A DNA stretch of 64,000 nucleotides from Massilia sp. BSC265 (GTDB taxonomy: Bacteria; Pseudomonadota; Gammaproteobacteria; Burkholderiales; Burkholderiaceae_D): NCBI RefSeq assembly GCF_000740675.1, contig NZ_JPXI01000024.1, positions 1 through 64,000 on the forward strand. Direction: 5' to 3'. Shown here piece by piece: positions 44,147 to 52,239 of this stretch. The stretch's first letter is position 1; each line of letters begins with the position of its first letter. The position numbers and the translations under genes were made by a program. The notes under the pieces were generated by a model. The model was not told the origin of the DNA and ran no database searches. It was given only the letters and a program-made list of their open reading frames with translations.

Positions 44147-45019
44147 TCAGCGAACGCGTTTATACCACCCGCCGTCCTCGAACAGCGGCTGATAATCCAT
44201 CACGCCCGCATCTGCCGGCCCCAATTCGCGGTCCAGTCCCAGCACCCCGAACAGCGACAGGCTGTCGCGGAACAGCCGCAGCACGCGCTGGCGCAGCAGC
44301 GGGCCGAAGTCGGGCAGGGCGCGGCGGCAGATGATGCCGTGGAACTCGTTGAACGAGGCATCCGTCACCAGGCTGTACTGCGCCCAGGTGATGCGTTCGC
44401 GCAGGCGCGGGAGCAGGCGCGCTTCACCATTCGAGATCTCGAAGTAGTCGCTAAGGCGGCCATTGCCCCCGCTGGCCTCGTACTGTGCCTGCGACTCGGT
44501 CAGCTGTGCTACCGGCAGCGTGGCGTTGCGCACTTCGAACAGCAGCTCGTCGCTGCCGACGGTGGCGAATACTTCGGTGCGCCCGTACAGCTTTTCCTCG
44601 GCCAGCAGGATCGCCAGCGTCCAGGCCTCGGCCACGCCGGCCGGTTCGGCCAGCCAGACCTTGGGCAGGGCGGTCGGGCGCAGGCTGTCGCCGAGCGCGG
44701 TGCGCAGGCGGCGCGTGTCCTCCGGCAGGTCGAACAGCGGTGCCGGCGGCACCGCAAGCACCCGCATCAACTCCTGGGCGACGCCGGCCTCGTGCAGCAC
44801 CCGCTCCTGCAGGCTGGAGATGGTCGCCAGATGTCGCGTGCGCAGCAGTGCGCACAGCTTCTCGCGCAGCTTGGGCCGCGCGTAGCCACGGAAATCGAAA
44901 CCGAAGCGCTGGTAGACGGCTTCCAGCAGCAGTTCGAGCTCGAGTTCCTCTGTCGCCTGAAGGTTGGCGAGTCCGGCAAACCCGGGCCAGGCGCTCAGTT
45001 CACCCATCACCGCAGCCAT
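44147..45019 (-). CDS. CheR-like protein without intact SAM-binding motifs
   Basis: 290 residues from ATG 45019, overlapping the stop of the poly-HAMP kinase (TAATG; ATG 45007 is an alternative). The layout follows CheR: a helical N-terminal domain (EAVYQRFGFDFRGYARPKLREKL...) and a methyltransferase domain ending QRVLRLFRDSLSLFGVLGLD. But the residues that define the family are changed: the NxTxFFR segment is VPPAPLFD (90-97), the glycine-rich GCSTGEE loop reads EPAGVAE (125-131), and the DID acidic motif reads TVGSDELL. CheR normally methylates receptor glutamates. With these losses it is probably inactive as a methyltransferase and may have a binding or scaffold role next to the kinase. 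Confidence 0.72.
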   Translation of the reverse strand: MAAVMGELSAWPGFAGLANLQATEELELELLLEAVYQRFGFDFRGYARPKLREKLCALLRTRHLATISSLQERVLHEAGVAQELMRVLAVPPAPLFDLPEDTRRLRTALGDSLRPTALPKVWLAEPAGVAEAWTLAILLAEEKLYGRTEVFATVGSDELLFEVRNATLPVAQLTESQAQYEASGGNGRLSDYFEISNGEARLLPRLRERITWAQYSLVTDASFNEFHGIICRRALPDFGPLLRQRVLRLFRDSLSLFGVLGLDRELGPADAGVMDYQPLFEDGGWYKRVR

Positions 45020-48000
45020 TAATGGAGCCAAACCCGCATCATCGACAGCAGCTGGGCCACATCGACCGGCTTGGTGATGTAATCCGAGGCGCCGGCGGCG
45101 ATGCACTTGTCGCGGTCACCCTTCATCGCCTTCGCCGTCAGGGTGATGATCGGCAGTGAACGGAACTTCGGGATGCGGCGGATCGCCCGCATCGTGTCGT
45201 AGCCGTCCATCTCCGGCATCATGATGTCCATCAGGACGATCTCGATGGTCGGGTCCTTCTCCAGCACTTCGATGCCGTCGCGGCCGTTCTCGGCGAACAG
45301 CACCTGCATCTGCTGGCGCTCCAGTAGCGTGGACAGCGCGAAGATGTTACGCAGGTCGTCGTCGACGATCAGCACCTTGCGGCCGGCCAGGCCGCCGTCG
45401 GCGGCGTGGATCTCTTCCAGGATGCGGCGCTGCTGCTCCGGCAGGCTGGCCTGCGAGCGGTGCAGGAACAGGGCGGTCTCGTCCAGCAGGCGTTCCGGCG
45501 AGCGGGCGTCCTTCATGACGATGGTCTTGGCGTAGCGCTTGAGCTTGGTGACCTCCTTGCGCGACAGTTCCTTGGCGGTATAGATCACCACCGGCAGGTC
45601 GCGCAGGCGCTCGTTGGCGCCGATGCGGTCGAGCAGGTCGAAGCCCGAGATGTCCGGCAGGGTCAGGTCCAGCACCATGCAGTCGAAGCGCGCGCTTTCC
45701 AGCGCTTCCATCGCGGCGGCGCCGGTATCGACCGTCACCATGTGGATGTCGGCGTTGCCGATCAGGGCCACGATCGACTCGCGCTGGGCCATGTCGTCTT
45801 CCACCACCAGCAGGGAGCGCTTGCCGCCCATCAGGAACTTCTGGATGCGCTTGAACTCTTCCTGCAGCGCCTCGCGCCCCACCGGCTTGTTGATGTACGA
45901 GATCGCGCCCTGGCGCAGCGCGCGCTCGCGCTCGCGCAGCGAGGACATCACGTGCACCGGGATGTGGCGGGTGTTCGGGTCGCGCTTGAGGCGGTCGAGC
46001 ACCGTGAACCCATCGATGTCCGGCAGGTCGATGTCGAGCAGGATCGCCGACGGCAGGTAGTCGCGCGCCAGCGACAGGGCCGAGTCGCCGCGCTGCGTGA
46101 CGATGCCCTTGAAGTTCTTCTCGCGGGCGAAGTCGAGCAGTACCTTGGCGAAGCGCTCGTCGTCTTCCACGATCAGCACCGACGGGTCGCCCGGGGTCAC
46201 CAGGCCGCGGTCGTCCAATACCGACGAGTACTCGACCAGCGAGCCGGCTTCGACCGGTTCGGCGGCCGCCACTTCGGCAGCGGCCTGCGCCACCGGCTGG
46301 TAGGACACGGTGGTCGCCGGAGCGGCCGGCGGCGGGGCCAGGCGCGCCGGCTGCGGCTGGCGCGTCTGCTCGTAGTTGATGAAGCCGGCGCGGTTGTACG
46401 GCAGGTACAGGGTGAAGGTCGAGCCGACGTTGACGGTCGATTCCACGCGGATCTCGCCGCCCAGCAGGCGCGCCAGTTCGCGCGAGATCGACAGGCCCAG
46501 GCCGGTACCGCCATATTTACGCGCGGTGGAGCCGTCGGCCTGCTGGAATGCCTCGAAGATCAGCTGCAGCTTGTCGGACGGGATGCCGACACCGGTGTCG
46601 CGCACGGAGAAGGCCAGCACCGCATCGGCATGCACCAGGTTCGGATGGTCGTGGGTCCAGCCGCTGTTCACCAGGCTGATGGTGAGCTCGACATGGCCAT
46701 GGCTGGTGAACTTGAACGCGTTCGACAGCAGGTTCTTCAGGACCTGCTGCAGGCGCGTGGTGTCGGTCATCACCGCGGTCGGCAGGTTGTCCGCCAGCTC
46801 GACCTGGAAGCCGAGGTGCTTGGCTTCCGCCATGTGGCGGAAGGTGCGGTCCACGTAGTTGCGCAGGTTCGAGAAGCGGTATTCCGACACGTCCAGCGTG
46901 ACGGTACCGGATTCGATCTTCGACAGGTCGAGAATGTCGTTAATCAGGGTCAAGAGGTCGGAACCCGAGCCGTGGATGGTCTTTGCGAACTCGACCTGGC
47001 GGGCCGACAGGTTGCCCTCGGGGTTATCCGACAGCTGCTGCGCCAGGATCAGGAGCGAGTTCAGCGGAGTGCGGAGCTCATGAGACATATTTGCCAGGAA
47101 CTCGGACTTATATTTGGACGACAGGGCCAGCTGGGTCGCCTTTTCTTCCAGCGCCAGCTTCGCCTGTTCCACCTCGCGGTTCTTGCGTTCCACCTCGATG
47201 TTCTGCTCGGACAGCAGGCGCGCTTTCTCCGCCAGCTCCTGGTTGGTCTGCTGCAGTTCCTGCGCCAGCGACTGCGACTGGGTCAGCAGCGACTCGGTAC
47301 GGCTGTTCGCCTCGATGGTGTTCAGGACCACGCCGATCGATTCCATCAGCTGGTCGAGGAAGGACAGGTGGGTTTCGGTGAAGCGGTCCAGCGAGGCGAT
47401 CTCGATGACCGCCTTGACCTGCTGTTCGAACAGGATCGGCAGCACCACGATGTTGTTCGGCGGAGCCGAACCCAGGCCCGAGGACACCACGATGTAGTCG
47501 CGCGGCACGTCGGTCAGCCAGATACGCGACTTCTCCAGCGCGCACTGGCCCACCAGGCCTTCGCCCGGCAGGAAGGAAGTCGGCAGCTTGCGGCTGGAAC
47601 GGTAGCCGTAGGAGGCGATCAGGCGCAGGCGTGCGTCGGTCTCCTGCGAGTCCATCATGTAGAACACGCCGTGGTGGGCCGAGATCAGCGGCGCCAGTTC
47701 GGACAGGATCAGCTTGGTCACGGCCTGAAGGTCGCGCTGGCCCTGCAGCAGGCGGGTGAAGCGCGCCAGGTTGGTCTTCAGCCAGTCCTGCTGCGCGTTC
47801 TTTTGCGTGGTCTCCTTCAGGTTACGGATCATCTCGTTGATGTTGTCCTTCAGGTAGGACATCTCGCCGCGTGCTTCCACCTGAATCGAGCGCGACAGGT
47901 CGCCTCGCGTCACCGCGGTGGCCACTTCACCGATCGCGCGCATCTGGTTGGTCAGGTTCGCCGCCAGCTGGTTCACGTTCTCGGTCAAGTCCTTCCAGGT

Positions 48001-49926
48001 ACCTGCGACACCCGACACGTTCGCCTGGCCGCCCAGCTTGCCCTCGGTACCCACTTCGCGTGCGACTCGGGTCACCTCGGATGCGAACGAGGACAACTGG
48101 TCCACCATGACGTTGATGGTGTCCTTCAGCTCGAGAATCTCGCCCTTCACGTCCACGGTAATCTTCTTGGACAGGTCGCCACGCGCCACCGCGGTCGTCA
48201 CCGCCGCGATGTTACGCACCTGGCCCGTCAGGTTCGAGGCCATGAAGTTCACGTTGTCGGTCAAGTCCTTCCAGGTGCCGCCGACGCCCGGCACGTAGGC
48301 CTGGCCGCCGAGCTTGCCTTCGGTACCCACCTCACGCGCCACGCGGGTCACCTCGGATGCGAACGAGGACAGCTGGTCCACCATGACGTTGATGGTGTTC
48401 TTCAGCTCGAGAATCTCGCCCTTCACGTCCACGGTAATCTTCTTGGACAGGTCGCCGTTCGCGACCGCGGTGGTCACTTCCGCGATGTTACGCACCTGGC
48501 CGGTGAGGTTACCCGCCATCGAGTTCACGCCGTCGGTCAAGTCCTTCCACGTGCCCGCAACGCCCGGCACGTTCGCCTGGCCGCCCAGGCGGCCTTCGGT
48601 ACCCACTTCCCGCGCCACGCGGGTCACCTCGGATGCGAAGGAGTTCAGCTGGTCGACCATGACGTTGATGGTGTTCTTCAGCTCGAGAATCTCGCCCTTC
48701 ACGTCCACGGTAATCTTCTTGGACAAGTCGCCGTTCGCCACCGCGGTGGTCACGTCCGCGATATTACGCACCTGGCCGGTCAGGTTACCCGCCATCGAGT
48801 TCACCGAGTCGGTCAGGTCCTTCCAGGTACCCGCGACGCCCTTCACGACCGCCTGGCCGCCCAGCTTGCCCTCGGTACCCACTTCACGGGCGACGCGGGT
48901 CACCTCGGATGCGAACGAGGACAGCTGGTCCACCATGACGTTGATGGTGTTCTTCAGCTCGAGAATCTCGCCCTTCACGTCCACGGTAATCTTCTTGGAC
49001 AGGTCGCCGTTCGCCACCGCGGTCGTCACCGCCGCGATGTTACGCACCTGGCCCGTCAGGTTCGAGGCCATGAAGTTCACGTTGTCGGTCAAGTCCTTCC
49101 AGGTGCCCGCGACCCCCGGCACGTAGGCCTGGCCGCCGAGCTTGCCTTCGGTACCCACCTCACGCGCCACGCGGGTCACCTCGGATGCGAAGGAGCGCAG
49201 CTGGTCCACCATGACGTTGATGGTGTCCTTCAGCTGCAGGATCTCGCCGCGCACGTCCACGGTAATCTTCTTGGACAAGTCGCCGTTCGCGACCGCGGTG
49301 GTCACCTCCGCGATGTTACGCACCTGCGAGGTCAGGTTACCCGCCATCGAGTTCACCGAATCGGTCAGGTCCTTCCAGGTGCCCGCCACGCCTTTCACCT
49401 GCGCCTGGCCGCCGAGCTTGCCTTCGGTACCCACCTCACGCGCCACGCGCGTCACCTCGGACGAGAAGGAAGAGAGCTGTTCCACCATGGTGTTCGCGGT
49501 CATCGCCGCGCGCAGGTACTGGCCCTTGAGCGGATGGCCGTCCACCTCCAGCGCCATGGTCTGCGACAGGTCGCCTTTCGCCACCGCGCCGATGACGCGC
49601 GCCATCTCGGTGGTCGGGCGCACCAGGTCGTCGATCAGGGTGTTGACCGAACTGATGATGGTGGCCCAGCCGCCTACCACGCCCGGCAGGTCCGCACGCT
49701 GCGTCAGGTGGCCTTCGCGGCCGACCACGCGCGACACGTCGGTAACCGTTTCCACCATCTTCTGCTTGGTCTCGATGATGTCATTGAGGGTGTCGGCGAT
49801 CTTGCCGGAAACGCCCGTCCAGTCCGAGGGCATGCGGACCGAGAAGTCGCCTTTTTTCAGCGCCATCAGGGTGGTCAGCAATAGTTTGACGTCCAACTGT
49901 TCGCCCATGTCGGTCATGTTGTTCAT
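45019..49926 (-). CDS. Poly-HAMP hybrid histidine kinase with GAF and three receiver domains
   Basis: 1635 residues, no transmembrane helix, so cytoplasmic. N-terminal HAMP-like units ([26 protein letters not shown]) are followed by six tandem 92-residue units starting at Glu157, 249, 341, 433, 525 and 617, each with [13 protein letters not shown] and [10 protein letters not shown]; about 15 HAMP-type domains in all. A GAF domain follows (about 730-890), then coiled-coil, HisKA with [13 protein letters not shown] (His949), HATPase ([14 protein letters not shown]), and three receivers with Asp1298, Asp1420 and Asp1567. Similar architecture to fungal Nik1-type osmosensor kinases and bacterial relatives. 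It is coupled to a CheR-like gene downstream. Input signal unknown; the HAMP array suggests an osmotic or conformational relay. Confidence 0.95.
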   Translation of the reverse strand: MNNMTDMGEQLDVKLLLTTLMALKKGDFSVRMPSDWTGVSGKIADTLNDIIETKQKMVETVTDVSRVVGREGHLTQRADLPGVVGGWATIISSVNTLIDDLVRPTTEMARVIGAVAKGDLSQTMALEVDGHPLKGQYLRAAMTANTMVEQLSSFSSEVTRVAREVGTEGKLGGQAQVKGVAGTWKDLTDSVNSMAGNLTSQVRNIAEVTTAVANGDLSKKITVDVRGEILQLKDTINVMVDQLRSFASEVTRVAREVGTEGKLGGQAYVPGVAGTWKDLTDNVNFMASNLTGQVRNIAAVTTAVANGDLSKKITVDVKGEILELKNTINVMVDQLSSFASEVTRVAREVGTEGKLGGQAVVKGVAGTWKDLTDSVNSMAGNLTGQVRNIADVTTAVANGDLSKKITVDVKGEILELKNTINVMVDQLNSFASEVTRVAREVGTEGRLGGQANVPGVAGTWKDLTDGVNSMAGNLTGQVRNIAEVTTAVANGDLSKKITVDVKGEILELKNTINVMVDQLSSFASEVTRVAREVGTEGKLGGQAYVPGVGGTWKDLTDNVNFMASNLTGQVRNIAAVTTAVARGDLSKKITVDVKGEILELKDTINVMVDQLSSFASEVTRVAREVGTEGKLGGQANVSGVAGTWKDLTENVNQLAANLTNQMRAIGEVATAVTRGDLSRSIQVEARGEMSYLKDNINEMIRNLKETTQKNAQQDWLKTNLARFTRLLQGQRDLQAVTKLILSELAPLISAHHGVFYMMDSQETDARLRLIASYGYRSSRKLPTSFLPGEGLVGQCALEKSRIWLTDVPRDYIVVSSGLGSAPPNNIVVLPILFEQQVKAVIEIASLDRFTETHLSFLDQLMESIGVVLNTIEANSRTESLLTQSQSLAQELQQTNQELAEKARLLSEQNIEVERKNREVEQAKLALEEKATQLALSSKYKSEFLANMSHELRTPLNSLLILAQQLSDNPEGNLSARQVEFAKTIHGSGSDLLTLINDILDLSKIESGTVTLDVSEYRFSNLRNYVDRTFRHMAEAKHLGFQVELADNLPTAVMTDTTRLQQVLKNLLSNAFKFTSHGHVELTISLVNSGWTHDHPNLVHADAVLAFSVRDTGVGIPSDKLQLIFEAFQQADGSTARKYGGTGLGLSISRELARLLGGEIRVESTVNVGSTFTLYLPYNRAGFINYEQTRQPQPARLAPPPAAPATTVSYQPVAQAAAEVAAAEPVEAGSLVEYSSVLDDRGLVTPGDPSVLIVEDDERFAKVLLDFAREKNFKGIVTQRGDSALSLARDYLPSAILLDIDLPDIDGFTVLDRLKRDPNTRHIPVHVMSSLRERERALRQGAISYINKPVGREALQEEFKRIQKFLMGGKRSLLVVEDDMAQRESIVALIGNADIHMVTVDTGAAAMEALESARFDCMVLDLTLPDISGFDLLDRIGANERLRDLPVVIYTAKELSRKEVTKLKRYAKTIVMKDARSPERLLDETALFLHRSQASLPEQQRRILEEIHAADGGLAGRKVLIVDDDLRNIFALSTLLERQQMQVLFAENGRDGIEVLEKDPTIEIVLMDIMMPEMDGYDTMRAIRRIPKFRSLPIITLTAKAMKGDRDKCIAAGASDYITKPVDVAQLLSMMRVWLH
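47803..49458 (-). repeat. Six tandem 276-bp coding repeats (HAMP array)
   Basis: Within the kinase gene, six in-frame units of 276 bp (92 residues) are very similar to each other at DNA and protein level, for example the [13 protein letters not shown] block and the [17 protein letters not shown] block recur almost unchanged. Confidence 0.9.
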
Positions 49927-50279
49927 CGACTCAATCCTTGTTTCGCGTGGGTGGTGTAAGAGTGCCGCGCCGGCGAGACCGGCGACTGTGAAGTGTTAAC
50001 TGCTGAGAAGATACTCTTGTATAGATTCAAGTCAAGCATCGTAATGTGGAATCAGTGGCGAGCTCCAAGAAATATTGCAATTAAGAAAACTTGGAGTGGG
50101 CATTCGGCGGAGGATAACGCAAATCAATTAATTGCAGCGCACAATAGCCACAGCGTTGTTGTATTTGAACGACGACAACTTTGTCCTCCGATCCCACATT
50201 GGTTGGAGCCGTGGCAATTGGTGAATATTTACGGACCAAATTCATTTAGCATAAACAAGTACTGAACCGGAACTGTCCT
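49927..50279. other. AT-rich intergenic region between kinase and luxR
   Basis: About 350 bases, much lower in GC than the genome. It must hold the promoters of the divergent kinase and luxR genes. An open frame from 49993 to 50265 codes for a protein of unnatural composition and is not accepted as a gene. No repeats or clear promoter hexamers could be fixed. Confidence 0.5.
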
Positions 50280-51014
50280 ATGATCGACACCGCATTACTG
50301 CTGGGGCTGCTAGAGGCTGGAGACGAGCACACCTGGACGCTGTGCCTGTTCGAGCTGGCGCGCAGCCAGGGATTTGACCGGATGCTCTATGGTGTTGTGC
50401 CATCCCGGCATGTACGTTTTGAAAATGCCTTTACACGCAGCAATTATTCGGCAGATTGGCGTGACCGTTACGAAGCCAACGGCTTCCATTATGTCGATCC
50501 GACGGTGGTCCATTGCGTCTCGAATACGCTGCCGCTGATCTGGGCGCCGTCCACGTTCGGCAGCGGGGTGCCCGGCGCCCTGTATGAAGAAGCCAGCGCG
50601 CACGGCATCCGCAGCGGCGTGACGCTGCCGATCCATGGCCCGCACGGCGAACTGGGCATGATCAGCTTCGCGTCCGACCTGCGTCCCGACCCGCCCTTCG
50701 AGCGCACGCTGTTCGAGGCCTTGCCGGCGCTCTCCCTGATCCGCGACTACGCTTTCGCCTCTTCGGCGCGCTTTCGCGAAGCCAAGGCGGAGCCCGAGCT
50801 GCCGCGCCTGACCCGGCGCGAACTCGAAGTGTTGCAATGGGTCATGGTCGGCAAGTCGTCCTGGGAGATCGCCCGGATCACCAACTGTTCCGAGGCGACC
50901 GTCAATTTTCACCTGGCGAACGTGCGCCAGAAGTTCGGGGTGAATACCCGCCAGCAGGCGGTGGTCAAGGCGATTGCGCTAGGCCTGATCACCCCTGAAG
51001 ATCACCATCGCTGA
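50280..51014 (+). CDS. luxR: LuxR-family acyl-homoserine-lactone-responsive regulator
   Basis: 244 residues. N-terminal autoinducer-binding domain carrying the six invariant residues of LuxR-type receptors: Trp60, Tyr64, Asp73, Pro74, Trp88 and Gly113. C-terminal LuxR/FixJ helix-turn-helix LTRRELEVLQWVMVGKSSWEIARITNCSEATVNFHLANVR. It therefore should bind an N-acyl-homoserine lactone and act as a dimer on lux-box sites. Gene order luxR - rsaL (reverse) - luxI identifies its partner. The 3' end overlaps rsaL by 26 bases in convergent orientation. Symbol is generic; the ortholog name in this genus is not known to me. Confidence 0.93.
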   Translation: MIDTALLLGLLEAGDEHTWTLCLFELARSQGFDRMLYGVVPSRHVRFENAFTRSNYSADWRDRYEANGFHYVDPTVVHCVSNTLPLIWAPSTFGSGVPGALYEEASAHGIRSGVTLPIHGPHGELGMISFASDLRPDPPFERTLFEALPALSLIRDYAFASSARFREAKAEPELPRLTRRELEVLQWVMVGKSSWEIARITNCSEATVNFHLANVRQKFGVNTRQQAVVKAIALGLITPEDHHR

Positions 51015-51261
51015 CACGTCCGTTGACGTAGAGGCGCAACAGGATGGCGACTGGGGGAGGGACCGCCAGGCCGGTCTCGAAGCGGCTTCCGCTCGACTGG
51101 GTGACCCCGAAACGGCTCCAGAACTTTTCCTGGCTTTCGCGCTTGGCGATGCGCAGGCGCCGCAGCTCATGCGGTGCGGACCGCTGCGCACCAGCCCCCT
51201 GGGCCGCCTGTTGTGCTTCCAGTTCCGCCGCCAGTGCTTCGCACATCACTTCGTTTCCCAT
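50989..51261 (-). CDS. rsaL: RsaL-like repressor of the autoinducer synthase
   Basis: 90 residues from ATG 51261, with AAAGGAG upstream. The segment RIAKRESQEKFWSRFGVTQS and SSGSRFETG...LLRLYVNGRVSDGDL closely resembles RsaL of Pseudomonas aeruginosa (RESQETFWSRFGISQS...), a tetrahelical helix-turn-helix protein. RsaL represses lasI and keeps autoinducer levels in check. As in Pseudomonas, it lies between luxR and luxI, on the opposite strand, with a shared intergenic region of 296 bp to luxI. Confidence 0.85.
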   Translation of the reverse strand: MGNEVMCEALAAELEAQQAAQGAGAQRSAPHELRRLRIAKRESQEKFWSRFGVTQSSGSRFETGLAVPPPVAILLRLYVNGRVSDGDLQG

Positions 51262-51284
51262 CTTCGCTCCTTTCCATCGGTGGC

Positions 51285-51299
51285 TATGCAAACTGCAAG
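51285..51299. promoter_or_regulatory. Possible RsaL self-operator (partial match)
   Basis: TATGCAAACTGCAAG, partial match to the RsaL-type site TATGnAAnTTnCATA, 24 bases upstream of the rsaL start codon. Confidence 0.35.
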
Positions 51300-51324
51300 T
51301 ATTCCATCGACGGTGCGCATAGCC

Positions 51325-51344
51325 ACCTAGCAGAGCTGCTAGTT
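51325..51344. promoter_or_regulatory. lux box (LuxR binding site)
   Basis: ACCTAGCAGAGCTGCTAGTT, a 20-bp imperfect palindrome fitting the consensus NNCT(A/G)-N10-(C/T)AGNN, with perfect inner arms CTAGCAG/CTGCTAG. It is 213 bases upstream of luxI and about 42-47 bases upstream of the predicted transcription start. Confidence 0.72.
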
Positions 51345-51370
51345 CCGGCTTTGCCCGCCATGCATGAATC

Positions 51371-51388
51371 TTATATGCGAAGTGCATA
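51371..51388 (+). promoter_or_regulatory. RsaL operator overlapping the luxI -10 region
   Basis: TATGCGAAGTGCATA (51374-51388) has the outer TATG and CATA of the RsaL site and a matching 15-base length. It overlaps TTATAT (51371-51376), the best -10 candidate downstream of the lux box. The arrangement matches a repressor blocking a LuxR-activated promoter. Confidence 0.6.
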
Positions 51389-51557
51389 GCTTGATCCACC
51401 ACAAGGGCACCTCGAACAACCGTCGCGAGCGGCCGCATTGGCGGCCGAGAAGCGCAGCTGTACAGGAGGACAGCAGGTCCGCCGGCGCGGAACAGCGCAG
51501 GTCTTCAGTGCAACGCGCAGCCGGTTTTTCGACGTGCCATCAACCAGGGGCCTAAAA

Positions 51558-52142
51558 ATGACGATGCAAATCAAAATCGCAGCACGCCGTGACTTCAAAT
51601 CCAAAGACCTGTGGGAGATGCACACCCTGCGCGCCAAGGTGTTCAGCGGCCGGCTGGGCTGGGAAGTGCCGGTCATGTCCGGCATGGAAATCGATGGCTA
51701 TGACGCCCTGGACCCGGCCTATATGGTGATGCGCGAGCCGGCCGGCGCCTTGCTCGGATGCTGGCGCCTGCTGCCGACCGAGGGGCCGTACATGCTCAAG
51801 GATTCCTTCCCGCAGCTGCTCGAGGGCCGGGAGGCGCCGAGCGACCCGCGCATCTGGGAGCTGTCGCGCTTTGCCCTCGAAACCGACAAGGAAAACCGCT
51901 ACGGCTTCTCGGACATGACGATGCAATGCTTCGAGGCCGTGATCCGATACGGTATCGAGAACGGGCTGACGCATTACGTGACGGTGACCACCACTGCGAT
52001 GGAACGCCTGACCCGGCGCGCCGGCGTGGTCACCAGCCGCCTCGGGGAGCCGCAACGGATCGGCATCGAGAACGCGGTCGCCTTCTATGTCGACGTGCGC
52101 GCGACCTGGGAAGCCCTCTACGCCCAGCGCATGGCGTGTTAA
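51558..52142 (+). CDS. luxI: Acyl-homoserine-lactone synthase
   Basis: 194 residues from ATG 51558 (AGGGG about nine bases upstream). All LuxI-family invariant residues can be placed: Arg25, Phe29, Trp35, Asp46, Asp49, Arg70, Phe84, Glu101 and Arg104. It makes an N-acyl-homoserine lactone from S-adenosylmethionine and acyl carrier protein-bound acyl chain; the chain length is not predictable here. Preceded by the lux box and RsaL operator. Downstream is the convergent S9 peptidase. Confidence 0.95.
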   Translation: MTMQIKIAARRDFKSKDLWEMHTLRAKVFSGRLGWEVPVMSGMEIDGYDALDPAYMVMREPAGALLGCWRLLPTEGPYMLKDSFPQLLEGREAPSDPRIWELSRFALETDKENRYGFSDMTMQCFEAVIRYGIENGLTHYVTVTTTAMERLTRRAGVVTSRLGEPQRIGIENAVAFYVDVRATWEALYAQRMAC

Positions 52143-52239
52143 AAACCGAGAGCGCCTAGCAATTCCCCTTTGGCGGCGCTGCACGGTCTCGCCGTACTAG
52201 CGTACTGTCTTCGACCTTGCGCCTTGCCCCAGGGGTTTG

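Noticed and set aside
47803-49458. Regular repeats, considered as CRISPR or satellite
   Set aside because: The 276-bp period is in frame and encodes HAMP units, so it is a coding array.
45406-49884. Very long plus-strand open frame (about 1490 codons) opposite the poly-HAMP kinase
   Set aside because: It is an antisense shadow of a high-GC gene: the product is His/Val/Arg/Gln-rich without domains, while the minus-strand frame contains all kinase motifs.
49993-50265. Small plus-strand frame before luxR (90 codons)
   Set aside because: The product has no domain, no ribosome site and lies in a very AT-rich regulatory region.
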